From: Bacteroidales bacterium
GTDB taxonomy: Bacteria; Bacteroidota; Bacteroidia; Bacteroidales; Muribaculaceae
NCBI GenBank assembly: GCA_014800795.1
Contig: JAAVFL010000004.1
Coordinates: 62,001-126,000, forward strand
DNA length: 64,000 nt
Direction: 5' to 3'
The notes below the pieces were generated by a model. That model did no database searches, was not told the origin of the DNA, and was given only the letters and a program-made list of their open reading frames with translations. Positions within the stretch are counted from its first letter, which is position 1; every line of letters begins with the position of its first letter. The position numbers and the translations under genes are program-made. This document shows positions 17,284-26,760 of the stretch, piece by piece.

Positions 17284-18839
17284 CCTTTAATATGAGATCT
17301 TCCATTTGTTCTGTAGTTCTTGAACATTTGAAAATCCCTTATACGAAATCTTTTCTAACTCGATTAATCAATGAGAAACCCTATAATAATTCTTTATTAG
17401 GTGTATCATTGGTATTAAATGAATATAATATTAAAACATCGGGGGTTCGTTTTATAGATAAGTATGATCTTGAGATTTCGGATTTACCGTTTGTTTCTTA
17501 TTATGATGTAAATTTAGTGTATGTTAATGGGATTGATGATAAGTATGTAGAATTCTCAAACAGTAGCGGTGTGACAGAAAAGGTTGATAAAGATTTATTT
17601 ATCAGTAAGTGGAATGGAACAGCGTTATTGATAAACTCTACATGCAATGCGAGCGAACCTAATTATAGATTCCACAAAAAGAATGAACTAATCAATAGAT
17701 TTAAAGATTTGATTAGTGTCGTAGCTGTAATTGGAATAGTATTTCTTGCAATTCTTTTTCAATCAAATAAATTAGCTTCACTAGAAAATTTAATTCTTCT
17801 CCTGAATATAGGAGGCTGTTATATTTCATACTTACTATTACTGACGCAATTTGATATACACAATCGAGTTGCGTCCTATATATGTGGCATTTCAGAGAAG
17901 GCCAATTGTAAAGAAGTAATTAGCTCCGATGGGGCATCCTTTTTGGGAATTTATAAATTTAGTGAAATTGGAGCCGCATATTTTGCTGTAAATGTGGTTT
18001 TACAATTGTTAGGGGGACCTTATTTTGAGGAGTTGGCTATTTTTTCAGCGTTAGTAGTATTCTTTTCCTTATGGAGTATATGGTATCAATTAGTAAACGT
18101 AAAGAAGCTGTGTAACTTATGTAATTGTGTGTTATTAATAATGTGGCTTCAGTTGATATGCTACTATCTAATTGGTGCATATACTAATATAAATTTTGAG
18201 TGGTCCCATATAGTGGTGCTGTTCTTTTGTTACTTAGTTATTCTTAATTTAATAGATAGATATTTGTCGTATTTGGAAAAATCGCGTAAAGTTGATACTC
18301 TTAGGAAAGAGTATGGTCTACTTAAATATAACAGAGATGTTATTGATATTTTCCGTAACAAGAAGGTTTATAAAGTTATATCAACAGAAGATTGTGGTTT
18401 AGTGTTTGGAGATCCGGATGCCTCAATAGAATTGACAATTTATACGAATCCCTATTGTCAACCATGCGCAGATTTACATAGCCGCATACATTTTTACCCT
18501 AGGGAAGTGATACGAATTCGTTATATAATGACATATTTCTCTGATTCAAGTTCGATAATTAATAAATATTTCATTGCAGCATATTATCAATTAGGAGAGA
18601 AAATAACTTCGGAGCTATTTAATAAATGGTTTCTTGGTGGAAAAAGATATGGAGAAAAATTCTTTTCAGATTTGTCATTAGACATTAACACTCCAGATGT
18701 CATAGCCGAATTTAATAGGCAAATTAATTGGAGGACAAAGTACTCGTTCAGAGGAACACCGACTGTAATATTTGAAGGAAAAGAATTAGAATGGCCATAT
18801 AGTGTAGAGGATATTACGATTATTAGGACGAATCCATAA
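17277..18839 (+). CDS. C39-like / VKOR / DsbA-like thioredoxin fusion membrane protein
   Basis: 520 residues. Residues 1-125 resemble a C39 bacteriocin-processing peptidase: Cys11 stands at the catalytic position (SSICSVVLEHLKI), but no catalytic His is visible where HFVV would be (around residues 73-92), so it is probably non-catalytic. Residues 140-325 are a vitamin K epoxide reductase domain: four to five membrane helices, loop cysteines 203 and 211, and the quinone-side CNLC (279-282). Residues 370-520 are a DsbA/Thioredoxin_4-like domain with CQPC (394-397) and a cis-Pro loop GTPTVIF. Together this is an oxidase that makes disulfides and passes electrons to quinone. Only ATG 17277 is available as start. 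Confidence 0.85.
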   Translation: MLAFNMRSSICSVVLEHLKIPYTKSFLTRLINEKPYNNSLLGVSLVLNEYNIKTSGVRFIDKYDLEISDLPFVSYYDVNLVYVNGIDDKYVEFSNSSGVTEKVDKDLFISKWNGTALLINSTCNASEPNYRFHKKNELINRFKDLISVVAVIGIVFLAILFQSNKLASLENLILLLNIGGCYISYLLLLTQFDIHNRVASYICGISEKANCKEVISSDGASFLGIYKFSEIGAAYFAVNVVLQLLGGPYFEELAIFSALVVFFSLWSIWYQLVNVKKLCNLCNCVLLIMWLQLICYYLIGAYTNINFEWSHIVVLFFCYLVILNLIDRYLSYLEKSRKVDTLRKEYGLLKYNRDVIDIFRNKKVYKVISTEDCGLVFGDPDASIELTIYTNPYCQPCADLHSRIHFYPREVIRIRYIMTYFSDSSSIINKYFIAAYYQLGEKITSELFNKWFLGGKRYGEKFFSDLSLDINTPDVIAEFNRQINWRTKYSFRGTPTVIFEGKELEWPYSVEDITIIRTNP

Positions 18840-18850
18840 AAAGAAGATTT

Positions 18851-20314
18851 ATGAGCAGAAACTGTCTGATAGTGGCGGCGGGTGAGGGTAGCCGTCACCG
18901 TGAGTGGATTCAAGTGGATTGTGACTTCGACGTTCATCTGCTCGTATATGACGGGTCGGCGGAGAAATGGCGTGGCGATACGGAGCATATATGTAAACTC
19001 CACGGGTATAAGCTGAAAATGACCTATGCCTATCTGACCCAAAATACTGAGATTCTGGAGCGATACGACTACTTCCTGCTTGCCGACGACGATATTTCGA
19101 TGACGAGCGCCGACGTTAACGCCGTGTTCGCGGCGATGAGGCGCTACGGACTTCAGATCGGGCAACCGTCGCTTGTCGATTCATATTATTCATGGTATCA
19201 TACGCTGCACGACGAATTCTGCCGCCTGCGCTATACCAACTTCGTGGAGGTGATGATACCCTGCTTCTCCCGCGAGGCTCTGCGTAAGGTTTTGTTTACA
19301 TTCGATGAGAACGATTGCGGTTGGGGCACTGAATCACACTGGCCGTCGCTGATTGATACCAATAAACGTGACATCGCGATAATAGATGAGGTTAAGGTAG
19401 TTCACACACGCCCGGTACAATCGGGCTCGCCGCAGAATTTCAGGGATCTGGATGCATATCTGAAAAAATACAATCTGCGGGCGGCGGCATATCTCTACGA
19501 TTATATCGAGGATCCGCAGGCGGAACGGTCGCTTTTCAACCATCAGGTATATTTCGAGTTGAAATGGGGGCTTGTAAACTGGATGTCGCGCAACGCTAAC
19601 CGCCACCCGGATGCGCTTGGACTTGACGGTCGGTTCGGCTACGTATTGTTCGCCTCAACACTGTGGCGAATCACCGAGGCGCGGAAATATGCCGATATGG
19701 CGATCGATTTTATGGAGCATGACCGCCACCTCGGAAATATTAAGGATAATCTGACGCTTGCGCGGGGGCTCACCGGATGCTGCTACGCTATGGAGCTGAT
19801 GACCGTTCAGAGACTGATTGAGGCAGACGAGACCGACAGTCTGCTTGAGGATGCGGACAAGCACATAACGGAACGGTTTGCCACAAAGCGCGAGGTGCTG
19901 ACGATGGAGGAGCTTGTGGGTGTCGGGCTTTATTTTCTGAAAAAGTATGACCGCACGGGCGATCAGCGGTATCTTGATCTGAGCCGCGAAGCTGCGGACG
20001 CACTGCGCGGGCGCGAACTCGCGCCCATCGGCGGCGCGGCGCTGTCGGTAGCCTGCGGCGCGGCGGAACTGCTCAGTCGCCATGGTGATCCGGATATACG
20101 GCTGATCGAGGCGATAAGGGGATCGATCAGTGATGATAAGGCAAAGAGTGTGGAACGGCTGACGGCAATGTGGCGGCTCTACCTCATCACGGGTGATACC
20201 TCCCTGCGCGACAGCGCACTGGAGTTTGCCGATACCGCGACGTTTGATGTGGGCAATGTTACGGACGCATTGGCGCTCGCTTTACTGATGACAGTAAGAA
20301 TCGGCGAGCCATGA
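18851..20314 (+). CDS. DUF707 glycosyltransferase-like protein with C-terminal LanC-like domain
   Basis: 487 residues. Residues 1-215 match DUF707: RNCLIVAAGEGSRHREWI, VHLLVYDGSAEKW, a DXD-like cluster in YFLLADDDISM, RYTNFVEVMIPCFSREAL and VVHTRPVQSG. These are thought to be glycosyltransferases. Residues 240-487 are helical with toroid-type Gly pairs (LARGLTGCCYAMELM, APIGGAALSVACGAAELL) and look LanC-like, again without visible zinc ligands. It is 11 nt after the VKOR fusion gene and overlaps glf by 4 nt. G+C content returns to the genome's level here, unlike the two AT-rich genes before it. Confidence 0.7.
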   Translation: MSRNCLIVAAGEGSRHREWIQVDCDFDVHLLVYDGSAEKWRGDTEHICKLHGYKLKMTYAYLTQNTEILERYDYFLLADDDISMTSADVNAVFAAMRRYGLQIGQPSLVDSYYSWYHTLHDEFCRLRYTNFVEVMIPCFSREALRKVLFTFDENDCGWGTESHWPSLIDTNKRDIAIIDEVKVVHTRPVQSGSPQNFRDLDAYLKKYNLRAAAYLYDYIEDPQAERSLFNHQVYFELKWGLVNWMSRNANRHPDALGLDGRFGYVLFASTLWRITEARKYADMAIDFMEHDRHLGNIKDNLTLARGLTGCCYAMELMTVQRLIEADETDSLLEDADKHITERFATKREVLTMEELVGVGLYFLKKYDRTGDQRYLDLSREAADALRGRELAPIGGAALSVACGAAELLSRHGDPDIRLIEAIRGSISDDKAKSVERLTAMWRLYLITGDTSLRDSALEFADTATFDVGNVTDALALALLMTVRIGEP

Positions 20315-21453
20315 AACCGGAATATGACTACCTGATTGTAGGAAGCGGGCTTTACGGAGCCACTTTCGCATGGTGCGCTACCCGCGCGGGGAAGCGGTGT
20401 CTGGTGGTGGAGCGCCGACGGCATACGGGGGGAAATCTGCGCTGCGAGAATGTGGAGGATATTGTGGTTCACCGTTACGGGGCGCATATCTTCCATACTT
20501 CCGACCGCGAGGTTTGGGATACGGTGAACAGCATCGTTCCGTTCCGAAGTTTCATAAACTCTCCCTTAGCGCGATATGGCGACGAGCTTTATAACCTCCC
20601 GTTCAATATGAACACATTCTGCCGTATGTGGGGGTGCACCTCCCCCGCCGAGGCGCAGGCTATTCTTAACAGTCAGCGCGAGGCTGAGACTGCACGCCAG
20701 ATTGCGGCCGGGCATGCGGAGCCAACTAATCTCGAGGAGCAGGCGCTAAGGCTTGTAGGGCGCGATATATACGAAAAACTGATAAAGGGGTACACAGAGA
20801 AACAGTGGGGGAGACCATGCGCTGAGCTGCCGGCTTTTATAATCCGCCGTCTGCCTGTCCGCCTTACGTTCGACAACAATTATTTCGACGACACATATCA
20901 GGGAATTCCCGAGGGTGGGTATAACCGGCTTATAGACCGGATGCTCGAAGGATCGGAAGTATGGACAGGATGCGACTATGCTTGTCATCGCGGTGAGCTG
21001 CGCCCGAAAGCCTCTGCTGTAGTCTATACCGGGGCGATTGATGAGTATTTAGGTTATTGCCACGGACGGCTCGACTACCGCTCGGTGAGGTTTGAGAGCG
21101 AGATACTTCCGGTTGCCAACTGGCAGGGGAATGCGGTGGTAAACTATACGGCCGCCGACATACCTTTCACCCGTATTATCGAACATAAGCATTTCACCAT
21201 GCGCGGCGATGAAGTTCACCGCACTCCGGTAACGGTGATTAGCCGTGAATACCCGAGCGAATGGGAGGATGGTGCGGAGCGATGTTATCCGGTGAACGAT
21301 CTCCGTAACACTACCCTTTACGATCGCTATGCAGCTATGGCTGTACAGGAGCATGGTGTAATCTTCGGCGGTCGGTTGGCGGAGTTCCGTTACTACGACA
21401 TGGACGATGTGGTGGCGAAAGCGATTAAGGATTTTTGCCACGCAGCCAAGTAG
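20311..21453 (+). CDS. glf: UDP-galactopyranose mutase
   Basis: 380 residues. It interconverts UDP-galactopyranose and UDP-galactofuranose using reduced FAD. The N-terminus has the Rossmann FAD motif YLIVGSGLYGATFA, followed by HTGGNLRC and the family's HRYGAHIFHT. LPFNMNTF, YTEKQWGRP, RYYDMDDVV and the late conserved Arg/Tyr residues are as expected. The ATGA overlap with the upstream glycosyltransferase gene indicates tight coupling. Its presence in the cluster suggests that galactofuranose is one of the sugars used. Confidence 0.95.
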   Translation: MKPEYDYLIVGSGLYGATFAWCATRAGKRCLVVERRRHTGGNLRCENVEDIVVHRYGAHIFHTSDREVWDTVNSIVPFRSFINSPLARYGDELYNLPFNMNTFCRMWGCTSPAEAQAILNSQREAETARQIAAGHAEPTNLEEQALRLVGRDIYEKLIKGYTEKQWGRPCAELPAFIIRRLPVRLTFDNNYFDDTYQGIPEGGYNRLIDRMLEGSEVWTGCDYACHRGELRPKASAVVYTGAIDEYLGYCHGRLDYRSVRFESEILPVANWQGNAVVNYTAADIPFTRIIEHKHFTMRGDEVHRTPVTVISREYPSEWEDGAERCYPVNDLRNTTLYDRYAAMAVQEHGVIFGGRLAEFRYYDMDDVVAKAIKDFCHAAK

Positions 21454-21487
21454 GTCCGGCTCTATGCCGATGGATAAAACTGTAGGA

Positions 21488-21533
21488 GAAACAAGTGTGG
21501 CTGCGCCAATTTCGGCGCAGCCACACTTGTTTC
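21488..21533. terminator. Bidirectional terminator between glf and the jelly-roll protein gene
   Basis: A perfect 20-bp inverted repeat (21488-21507 and 21514-21533, loop AATTTC) between convergent genes, with G+C-rich inner pairs and A/T-rich outer ends. Confidence 0.85.
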
Positions 21534-21553
21534 AGGGGGGCAGTGAGCCCTGG

Positions 21554-24022
21554 TTAGCGGGCGAGTTTCTTGACAGCCTTGCCCCCGCGGCGCTCGATGT
21601 AGAGCCCTTCGGTGGGGCAGGCGATGCGGATGCCCTGCAGGTTGTAGTATTCAACGCTGCCTTCGGCGTTGTCGAGCCCGATGGTTGCGGCGGATGATGT
21701 GACGGGTGTGTCGCGCTGCATGAGTTTCAGGAATGTGCCGTTCTGACCGAGGCGTAGGCGGCTGTTGCCGTCGGCGTCGGTAACGATTTCGGCGTTCTCG
21801 AGGTCTTCGGTGGCAAACCAGCTGGTTGTGCCGGGCTCGAAGGTGTCGGAAAGTACAACTGTAGGTGTGCCGTCGGCGCTGTATTCGGTTACCATCACGT
21901 TGTCAACATATGCCTGGTCGTCCTGTTCGGAAGTAGAGTCGAGGCGGAAGCCCACTTTGCCTGAAGCGAGTTTCTCGGATTCGAACATTCCGGCATTTAT
22001 GAGCTGACCGTCGATGAATGTCTTGATCTGCGGGCCGCGAACTTCGATGGCTACATGGTGAACTCCGTTGAGTATTTCGTCGGCGGAGAAGTAGTTGTTG
22101 AAGTGATCGTCGTTGAAACGCACGTTGTTGTTATCCCATACGTGGCGGCGGATCAGAGGTATGTTCTCACTCTTTCTGTCGAAACAGTTGATGGCCCAAA
22201 CGTAGTAGTCGTTGTCGCTGAGTTCGGAGAATACGAGACCGAGGTCGTCGTTGACGAGTTCCATGTCGAGTTCGTAAGTGTACCATACGTCGTTCAGTGT
22301 CGTATGTTCCCAGGCGTATACTGTTCCGTTGATAACGCCTGTTTCATAGAGGCGCCCGTCTGCGATCGTGCCGGAGCTGAACGGATTGGTTCCCTCGAAG
22401 TCGGCAGAGAAGAGAGTTTCGCCATCGAGGTTCGATGTCATTACGATGTTGTCGAAGTATGCGTTCTCTGTAAGATCGCCGGCAAACGAGTGGCGCAGAC
22501 CGAGGGTTCCGGCGGCGAAGTCGCCAAGACGGCTGTCGATCAGTGTGTCGTCGATATAAGTGTCGCACTTCTGATTATTTTCCACTACGATGCGCATGTG
22601 GTGGGTGGTTCCGGGGCGCACATTGAGTTCGTCGGGAATGTCGATCTCACCGAGAAGGGCCGGATTGCCGTTCGACCAGCTGTGGGGGCGCAGACGGGTT
22701 GTCTCGAGTTCGGCATTGATCTGCCAAAGATAGAAGTTGCCGGTGTTTCTGACGCCGAAGCAGAAGCCTGCTGACACCTGATCGATCTCGAAGTCGAAGT
22801 CGATGGTGTAGCCGTTGTCAACCACTTCTTCTTCGGGCATGCGGGGCTCGTCGGCGTTTGTCCAGAGCCATTTGGCTCCGTCGCCGTAGATATGGAGGCG
22901 GTTGCTCCCTTCGAATTCCTCAACGATGGCTGTAGTGAACCAGCGGGGCGATTCGGGTTCGAAATCGTCGGTGAGCACCACTGTTTCGTTGCCCTCGGCA
23001 TCGTATGTCTTGTAGACCACGTTGTCAACATAGCAGTCCTCATCCTGCACGTCTGTGTTATCGAGGCGGAAACCAACTTTGGCGGGCACGAGGTCGGCGT
23101 CGTAGCAGAAATAGCGGTCAACCATTACGCCGTCGAGTGAAGTCTCTATCCAGGAGTCTTTCACTTCGATTCTGACGGGGATGTCGTAGCCGATAACGGC
23201 TTCGGGTAAGAAGTATGAGCGGATGTCCTGATCGTTCCACCATGCCCAGCCGCCGTTGCGCATGTTGTGGTGGCGGATACGTCCCCGGGGATCATCGAAA
23301 AAGTTGATGGCCCACAGATACATGTTGGCGTCATCTTTCTGAGAGAAAACAACCCCGAGATTGTCTTTCTGGAGAATCATGTCGAACTCAAGCGAGAAGT
23401 GTACGCACTCATCGGTAGGAGCGCCGAACGCACTCCACGCACGGCGTTCACCGTCGCCGGAGTGATCGCAATACCACACGCCGTCTTCAAGCCATCCTTC
23501 GGTGAAGCACTTGTTGGCGGCTGCGGAGCCGTTGTCGGTCTCGAAGTCTTCGGCATAAAGCTGTTCGCCGGTTTCGAGATCGGTGATCACGATGTTGTCG
23601 TATGCCGACTTGTCGCGATACTGGCGGAAGCCGAACATCTTGCCGGTATAATCGCCGTTGTGGTTCTCTTCTATCAGCTCGTCATCGATCCAGGTTGTAG
23701 CTTTGGTATAGTTGTCATGAACCTGAATCTTGAGATGGTGGAATTCTCCGTCGGCCATATCGTTGGAGATTCCGTAGCTGGGGATGGGGAATACCCAGAA
23801 GTCGTTGTCGGTATGGTCGTGTGGGTTGAGCGCGTTGGCGTTGATCTGCCACATGTAGAAAAATGTGCCTCCATCTTTTCCACCGAACATTACTGAAGCG
23901 GTTTGTCCGTCGGTGAGCTGGAAGTCCATGTCGATGGTGTAGCCCTGATCGGCGTAGCATGCAATAGGTGCTGACAAAGCTGCCACACATGCGGCAGGAA
24001 TCAGCAATTGTTTTACATTCAT
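21554..24022 (-). CDS. Large secreted protein of repeated jelly-roll (concanavalin-like) domains
   Basis: 822 residues with a signal peptide (MNVKQLLIPAACVAALSAPIACYA). The body consists of two copies of a two-domain unit: each copy has one module starting near GYTIDMDFQL or GYTIDFDFEI and one starting near FSLEFDMILQKDNLGVVFS or YELDMELVNDDLGLVFS. These resemble the sugar-binding jelly-roll modules found beside alpha-rhamnosidases and similar enzymes. No catalytic residues are recognised. The C-terminus VEYYNLQGIRIA to AVKKLAR is like a type IX sorting tail. It is probably a surface glycan-binding protein. The next gene upstream on this strand is a TonB-dependent receptor. Confidence 0.7.
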   Translation of the reverse strand: MNVKQLLIPAACVAALSAPIACYADQGYTIDMDFQLTDGQTASVMFGGKDGGTFFYMWQINANALNPHDHTDNDFWVFPIPSYGISNDMADGEFHHLKIQVHDNYTKATTWIDDELIEENHNGDYTGKMFGFRQYRDKSAYDNIVITDLETGEQLYAEDFETDNGSAAANKCFTEGWLEDGVWYCDHSGDGERRAWSAFGAPTDECVHFSLEFDMILQKDNLGVVFSQKDDANMYLWAINFFDDPRGRIRHHNMRNGGWAWWNDQDIRSYFLPEAVIGYDIPVRIEVKDSWIETSLDGVMVDRYFCYDADLVPAKVGFRLDNTDVQDEDCYVDNVVYKTYDAEGNETVVLTDDFEPESPRWFTTAIVEEFEGSNRLHIYGDGAKWLWTNADEPRMPEEEVVDNGYTIDFDFEIDQVSAGFCFGVRNTGNFYLWQINAELETTRLRPHSWSNGNPALLGEIDIPDELNVRPGTTHHMRIVVENNQKCDTYIDDTLIDSRLGDFAAGTLGLRHSFAGDLTENAYFDNIVMTSNLDGETLFSADFEGTNPFSSGTIADGRLYETGVINGTVYAWEHTTLNDVWYTYELDMELVNDDLGLVFSELSDNDYYVWAINCFDRKSENIPLIRRHVWDNNNVRFNDDHFNNYFSADEILNGVHHVAIEVRGPQIKTFIDGQLINAGMFESEKLASGKVGFRLDSTSEQDDQAYVDNVMVTEYSADGTPTVVLSDTFEPGTTSWFATEDLENAEIVTDADGNSRLRLGQNGTFLKLMQRDTPVTSSAATIGLDNAEGSVEYYNLQGIRIACPTEGLYIERRGGKAVKKLAR

Positions 24023-24323
24023 ACTTGATTTTGTATTTGGTATTAAAATTATAGGCGTAACAATTCAAAATCCCGATAACCGGGCTTAAATCGTGGGAAT
24101 GTGTATTGATGTGATACCTGATTTTGGTTGGAGCGTCACGCGATATGCAGTAAGCTGTCGCAGACACATCGCAAAATTAAACATACGTATACTTAAATTT
24201 GGAAAAATTTAGACCAAATAACCTTATTTTCCGGTCAAATCGGCTTTCTGCAAAGCCTTAACTCAGCCGGGGCATAGCCGGCGGATCTGTATCGGGGCAG
24301 GAGGTGTGCGCGGCGCGGATGCA
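24023..24323. other. Intergenic region, hairpins and one promoter box
   Basis: No gene seen. A TAATTTTG -7 box on the minus strand at 24172-24179 may serve the jelly-roll protein gene. Two small hairpins (GGCTTT/AAAGCC at 24242-24257; GCCGG/CCGGC at 24266-24282) lie downstream of the TonB-dependent receptor gene and could end its transcript. Confidence 0.5.
24172..24179 (-). promoter_or_regulatory. Possible -7 box for the jelly-roll protein gene
   Basis: TAATTTTG on the minus strand, about 150 nt before the ATG at 24022. No clear -33 element at the right distance. Confidence 0.35.
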
Positions 24324-26732
24324 TCAGAAATCTGAGCCGGTGAACTGTGCGCCTCCCGATACAGCTCCCTGCTTCTCTTTCGATCGGGAATTGAAGTTGA
24401 ACGCAAGAGTAAGGGCAATGTTGGGGAACCGGGGTTTTACAACGGTATAGGATTCGAGCCCGGCGGCGACGCGCGAGCTTGAATAACGGGCCGTGTGGAA
24501 CAGGTTGTGAACAACGAGCGACGCCGACAGGATGTTCTTTATCAGTTGCTGGCGTACGGCGAGATCGAAGTAGCAGTAGGCTTTCTCACGCCCCTGACTG
24601 AGAACCGTAGGCCCGATCAGGTTGGCGTCGAACTGCAATTTTGTTGTAGAGCCTATTGTGAAATTATTGATCATCGCCACGGAGTAGCTGAAGTTCGACG
24701 CAGATGTGCATCCATCGTATTTCCCGATGAATGTGTAGCCGAACAGGCTGCCGTTGACATTGGCTGTCCACCACGAGGCGAATCGCAGACGTGAGGAAAG
24801 TTCCATCCCTACGGTGCGGTCGTCGCCTGCATTCACGAGCGAATCGAGCGTGACGCCCGGTTCATATGGCACGCGCACCCGTTCCGCCACATCGCTGCGT
24901 GAGCGCCAGAATGCTGTGGCTGTTATTGAATTGTCGTTGCCGAAATTATGATTGTAGCCGATCTCGGCCGAGTGTACATAAGATGGGCGTATGTCGGGGT
25001 TACCGATAAGTTTGGTATAGTAGTCCTCATATGTTATATATGGCTCGAGTTGCCAGATTCCGGGGCGCACTGTACGGTAGGAGTATCCGCCCATTAGATT
25101 GCCCTTGTCGGCTATGCGGTAGATCAGATGGGCAGACGGAAAGAGGTTCCACCGCTTGATATACCTGTCAGCGCCGGCAACGTCGATGGTAAGCTCGTCG
25201 ATGGTGTGGTCGCCGCGCAGACCGGCATCTATTTCCACCGGTCCGGCCTTCTGGTTTACCATTGCATAGAGCGAATGGATCTGACGGCGGTAGAAAAACG
25301 GGGCGTAAAGGTCGTCCTGCCATACGAAATCGGTCAGAGCGCGATCCCAGTATTTTATTGAATAGTCGCCGTGTTCGCTGTATGACACATATTGGTATCC
25401 TGTTTCGAGGTGTCCGTCGGAGTGGTAGTTGAGGCGGTAGGATATGGTTCCGTCAAAATCCCAGTGATGTTCGTCTTCATATCCGCGTGTGCCTTCATAT
25501 CGTGTTCCCGTGGCGTCGAAAAGGTTGCTTTCGGTGTATTCCAGGCAGTCCCAGTCGTAGCGCAGGCGTCCGTTTACATTTATGCGGTCGCCACGGCCGT
25601 TCAGCGTCCATGTATAGTCGGTTGAGATCTGTGCGAGATGTTTTGTGTTCCTGATCACATCGTGAGCATCGTAGATATTGTCGTTTATAATTTCATTGTC
25701 GAATTCGCGGTGTTCGTTGTACGACATGTGTCCTCCGCGCTCGGTGCGTGTCATGCCGTACTGTGTCTCCACGTTAAGCCGGTGGCCGGTGCAGTCTATC
25801 TCCCAGCCGGCTATGGCGATGTAGTTGGCCGGAGCCGTGTAGCGCGTTCCGTCGGCTTTGGAGGTGGTGAGGTATCCGTCGACAAGTGTCGTTTTCGTCT
25901 GGTTGAAATCACTTTCGTTTTTCAGCCGGTTCGCGATTCCTCCGACATACCAGCGGTTTCTCCCGGCTACATAAGCCAGATTCAGATCGAAATCATAGGC
26001 GTTCATCGTGCTTTCGCCTGCCAAAGCCGAGGCTGAGAATCCGCGTTGCGTCTGGCGCCGTGTCGTTATATTGATTATGCCTGCATCTCCGTCGGTGCGG
26101 TAGCGCGCTGAGGGGGTGGTGATGATCTCCACGTCCTCGATCATGGCAGCCGGAATCTGTTCAAGGGCCTGAGTGCCGTCAAGCATACTTTTCTTGCCGT
26201 CGACATAGACCAGAAAGCCGGAACTGCCGCGGAAATATATCTCACCGTCGGAGTCCACCCGGACCGATGGCATCGATCTGAGTACATCGGCAGCTGTGCC
26301 GGTGGAGGCTGTGAGTACGGACTGCGCGTTGATTTTCTGCCGGTCGAGTTTGTAGATTATTTTACCCCGCTGCGCAGTCACAACAACCTCGTCGAGGCCT
26401 AAGTCGAGGCTGCGGAGAAAGAGTGTTTCCAGATTCACTGTATCATTGGCTCCGCAGGCAATGCCATCGCGGATATAAGTCTCACATCCTACCATCTGCA
26501 CTTTCAGTGTGTAGATGCCGTTGCGGGCGACTGTAATTGAGAAATCGCCGTTGCCGTCTGTCGCAGCGGATCCTGCGGCGATGCTGTCTGCGGTAAGCAA
26601 TATGGCTACGGCTCCTACGGCCGGTTCGTTGGTTTCCGATTCGAGTGCCCTGCCTCTGATTATTGAAGCCAGGATATATTCCGGGGAAAAAGCAGACAGT
26701 AAAACGGCGAGTAAAAATAGAAATTGGCGCAT
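24324..26732 (-). CDS. TonB-dependent outer-membrane receptor
   Basis: About 802 residues. Signal peptide MRQFLFLLAVLLSAFSPEYILA; a CarboxypepD_reg-like domain (IIRGRALESETNEPAVGAVA); a plug domain (VLTASTGTAADVLRSMPSV, GFLVYVDGKK, EDVEIITTPSARY); then a large outer-membrane beta-barrel of the OMP_b-brl_3 kind. The start at 26732 is preferred to the in-frame ATG at 26744, because the promoter -7 box at 26761-26768 would leave only about 10 nt before 26744. No SusD-like partner is present, so the substrate is not indicated; metal-complex, peptide or small-molecule uptake are all possible. Confidence 0.88.
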   Translation of the reverse strand: MRQFLFLLAVLLSAFSPEYILASIIRGRALESETNEPAVGAVAILLTADSIAAGSAATDGNGDFSITVARNGIYTLKVQMVGCETYIRDGIACGANDTVNLETLFLRSLDLGLDEVVVTAQRGKIIYKLDRQKINAQSVLTASTGTAADVLRSMPSVRVDSDGEIYFRGSSGFLVYVDGKKSMLDGTQALEQIPAAMIEDVEIITTPSARYRTDGDAGIINITTRRQTQRGFSASALAGESTMNAYDFDLNLAYVAGRNRWYVGGIANRLKNESDFNQTKTTLVDGYLTTSKADGTRYTAPANYIAIAGWEIDCTGHRLNVETQYGMTRTERGGHMSYNEHREFDNEIINDNIYDAHDVIRNTKHLAQISTDYTWTLNGRGDRINVNGRLRYDWDCLEYTESNLFDATGTRYEGTRGYEDEHHWDFDGTISYRLNYHSDGHLETGYQYVSYSEHGDYSIKYWDRALTDFVWQDDLYAPFFYRRQIHSLYAMVNQKAGPVEIDAGLRGDHTIDELTIDVAGADRYIKRWNLFPSAHLIYRIADKGNLMGGYSYRTVRPGIWQLEPYITYEDYYTKLIGNPDIRPSYVHSAEIGYNHNFGNDNSITATAFWRSRSDVAERVRVPYEPGVTLDSLVNAGDDRTVGMELSSRLRFASWWTANVNGSLFGYTFIGKYDGCTSASNFSYSVAMINNFTIGSTTKLQFDANLIGPTVLSQGREKAYCYFDLAVRQQLIKNILSASLVVHNLFHTARYSSSRVAAGLESYTVVKPRFPNIALTLAFNFNSRSKEKQGAVSGGAQFTGSDF

Positions 26733-26760
26733 AATCGGAAACATGTGGATGTTGGACCGA

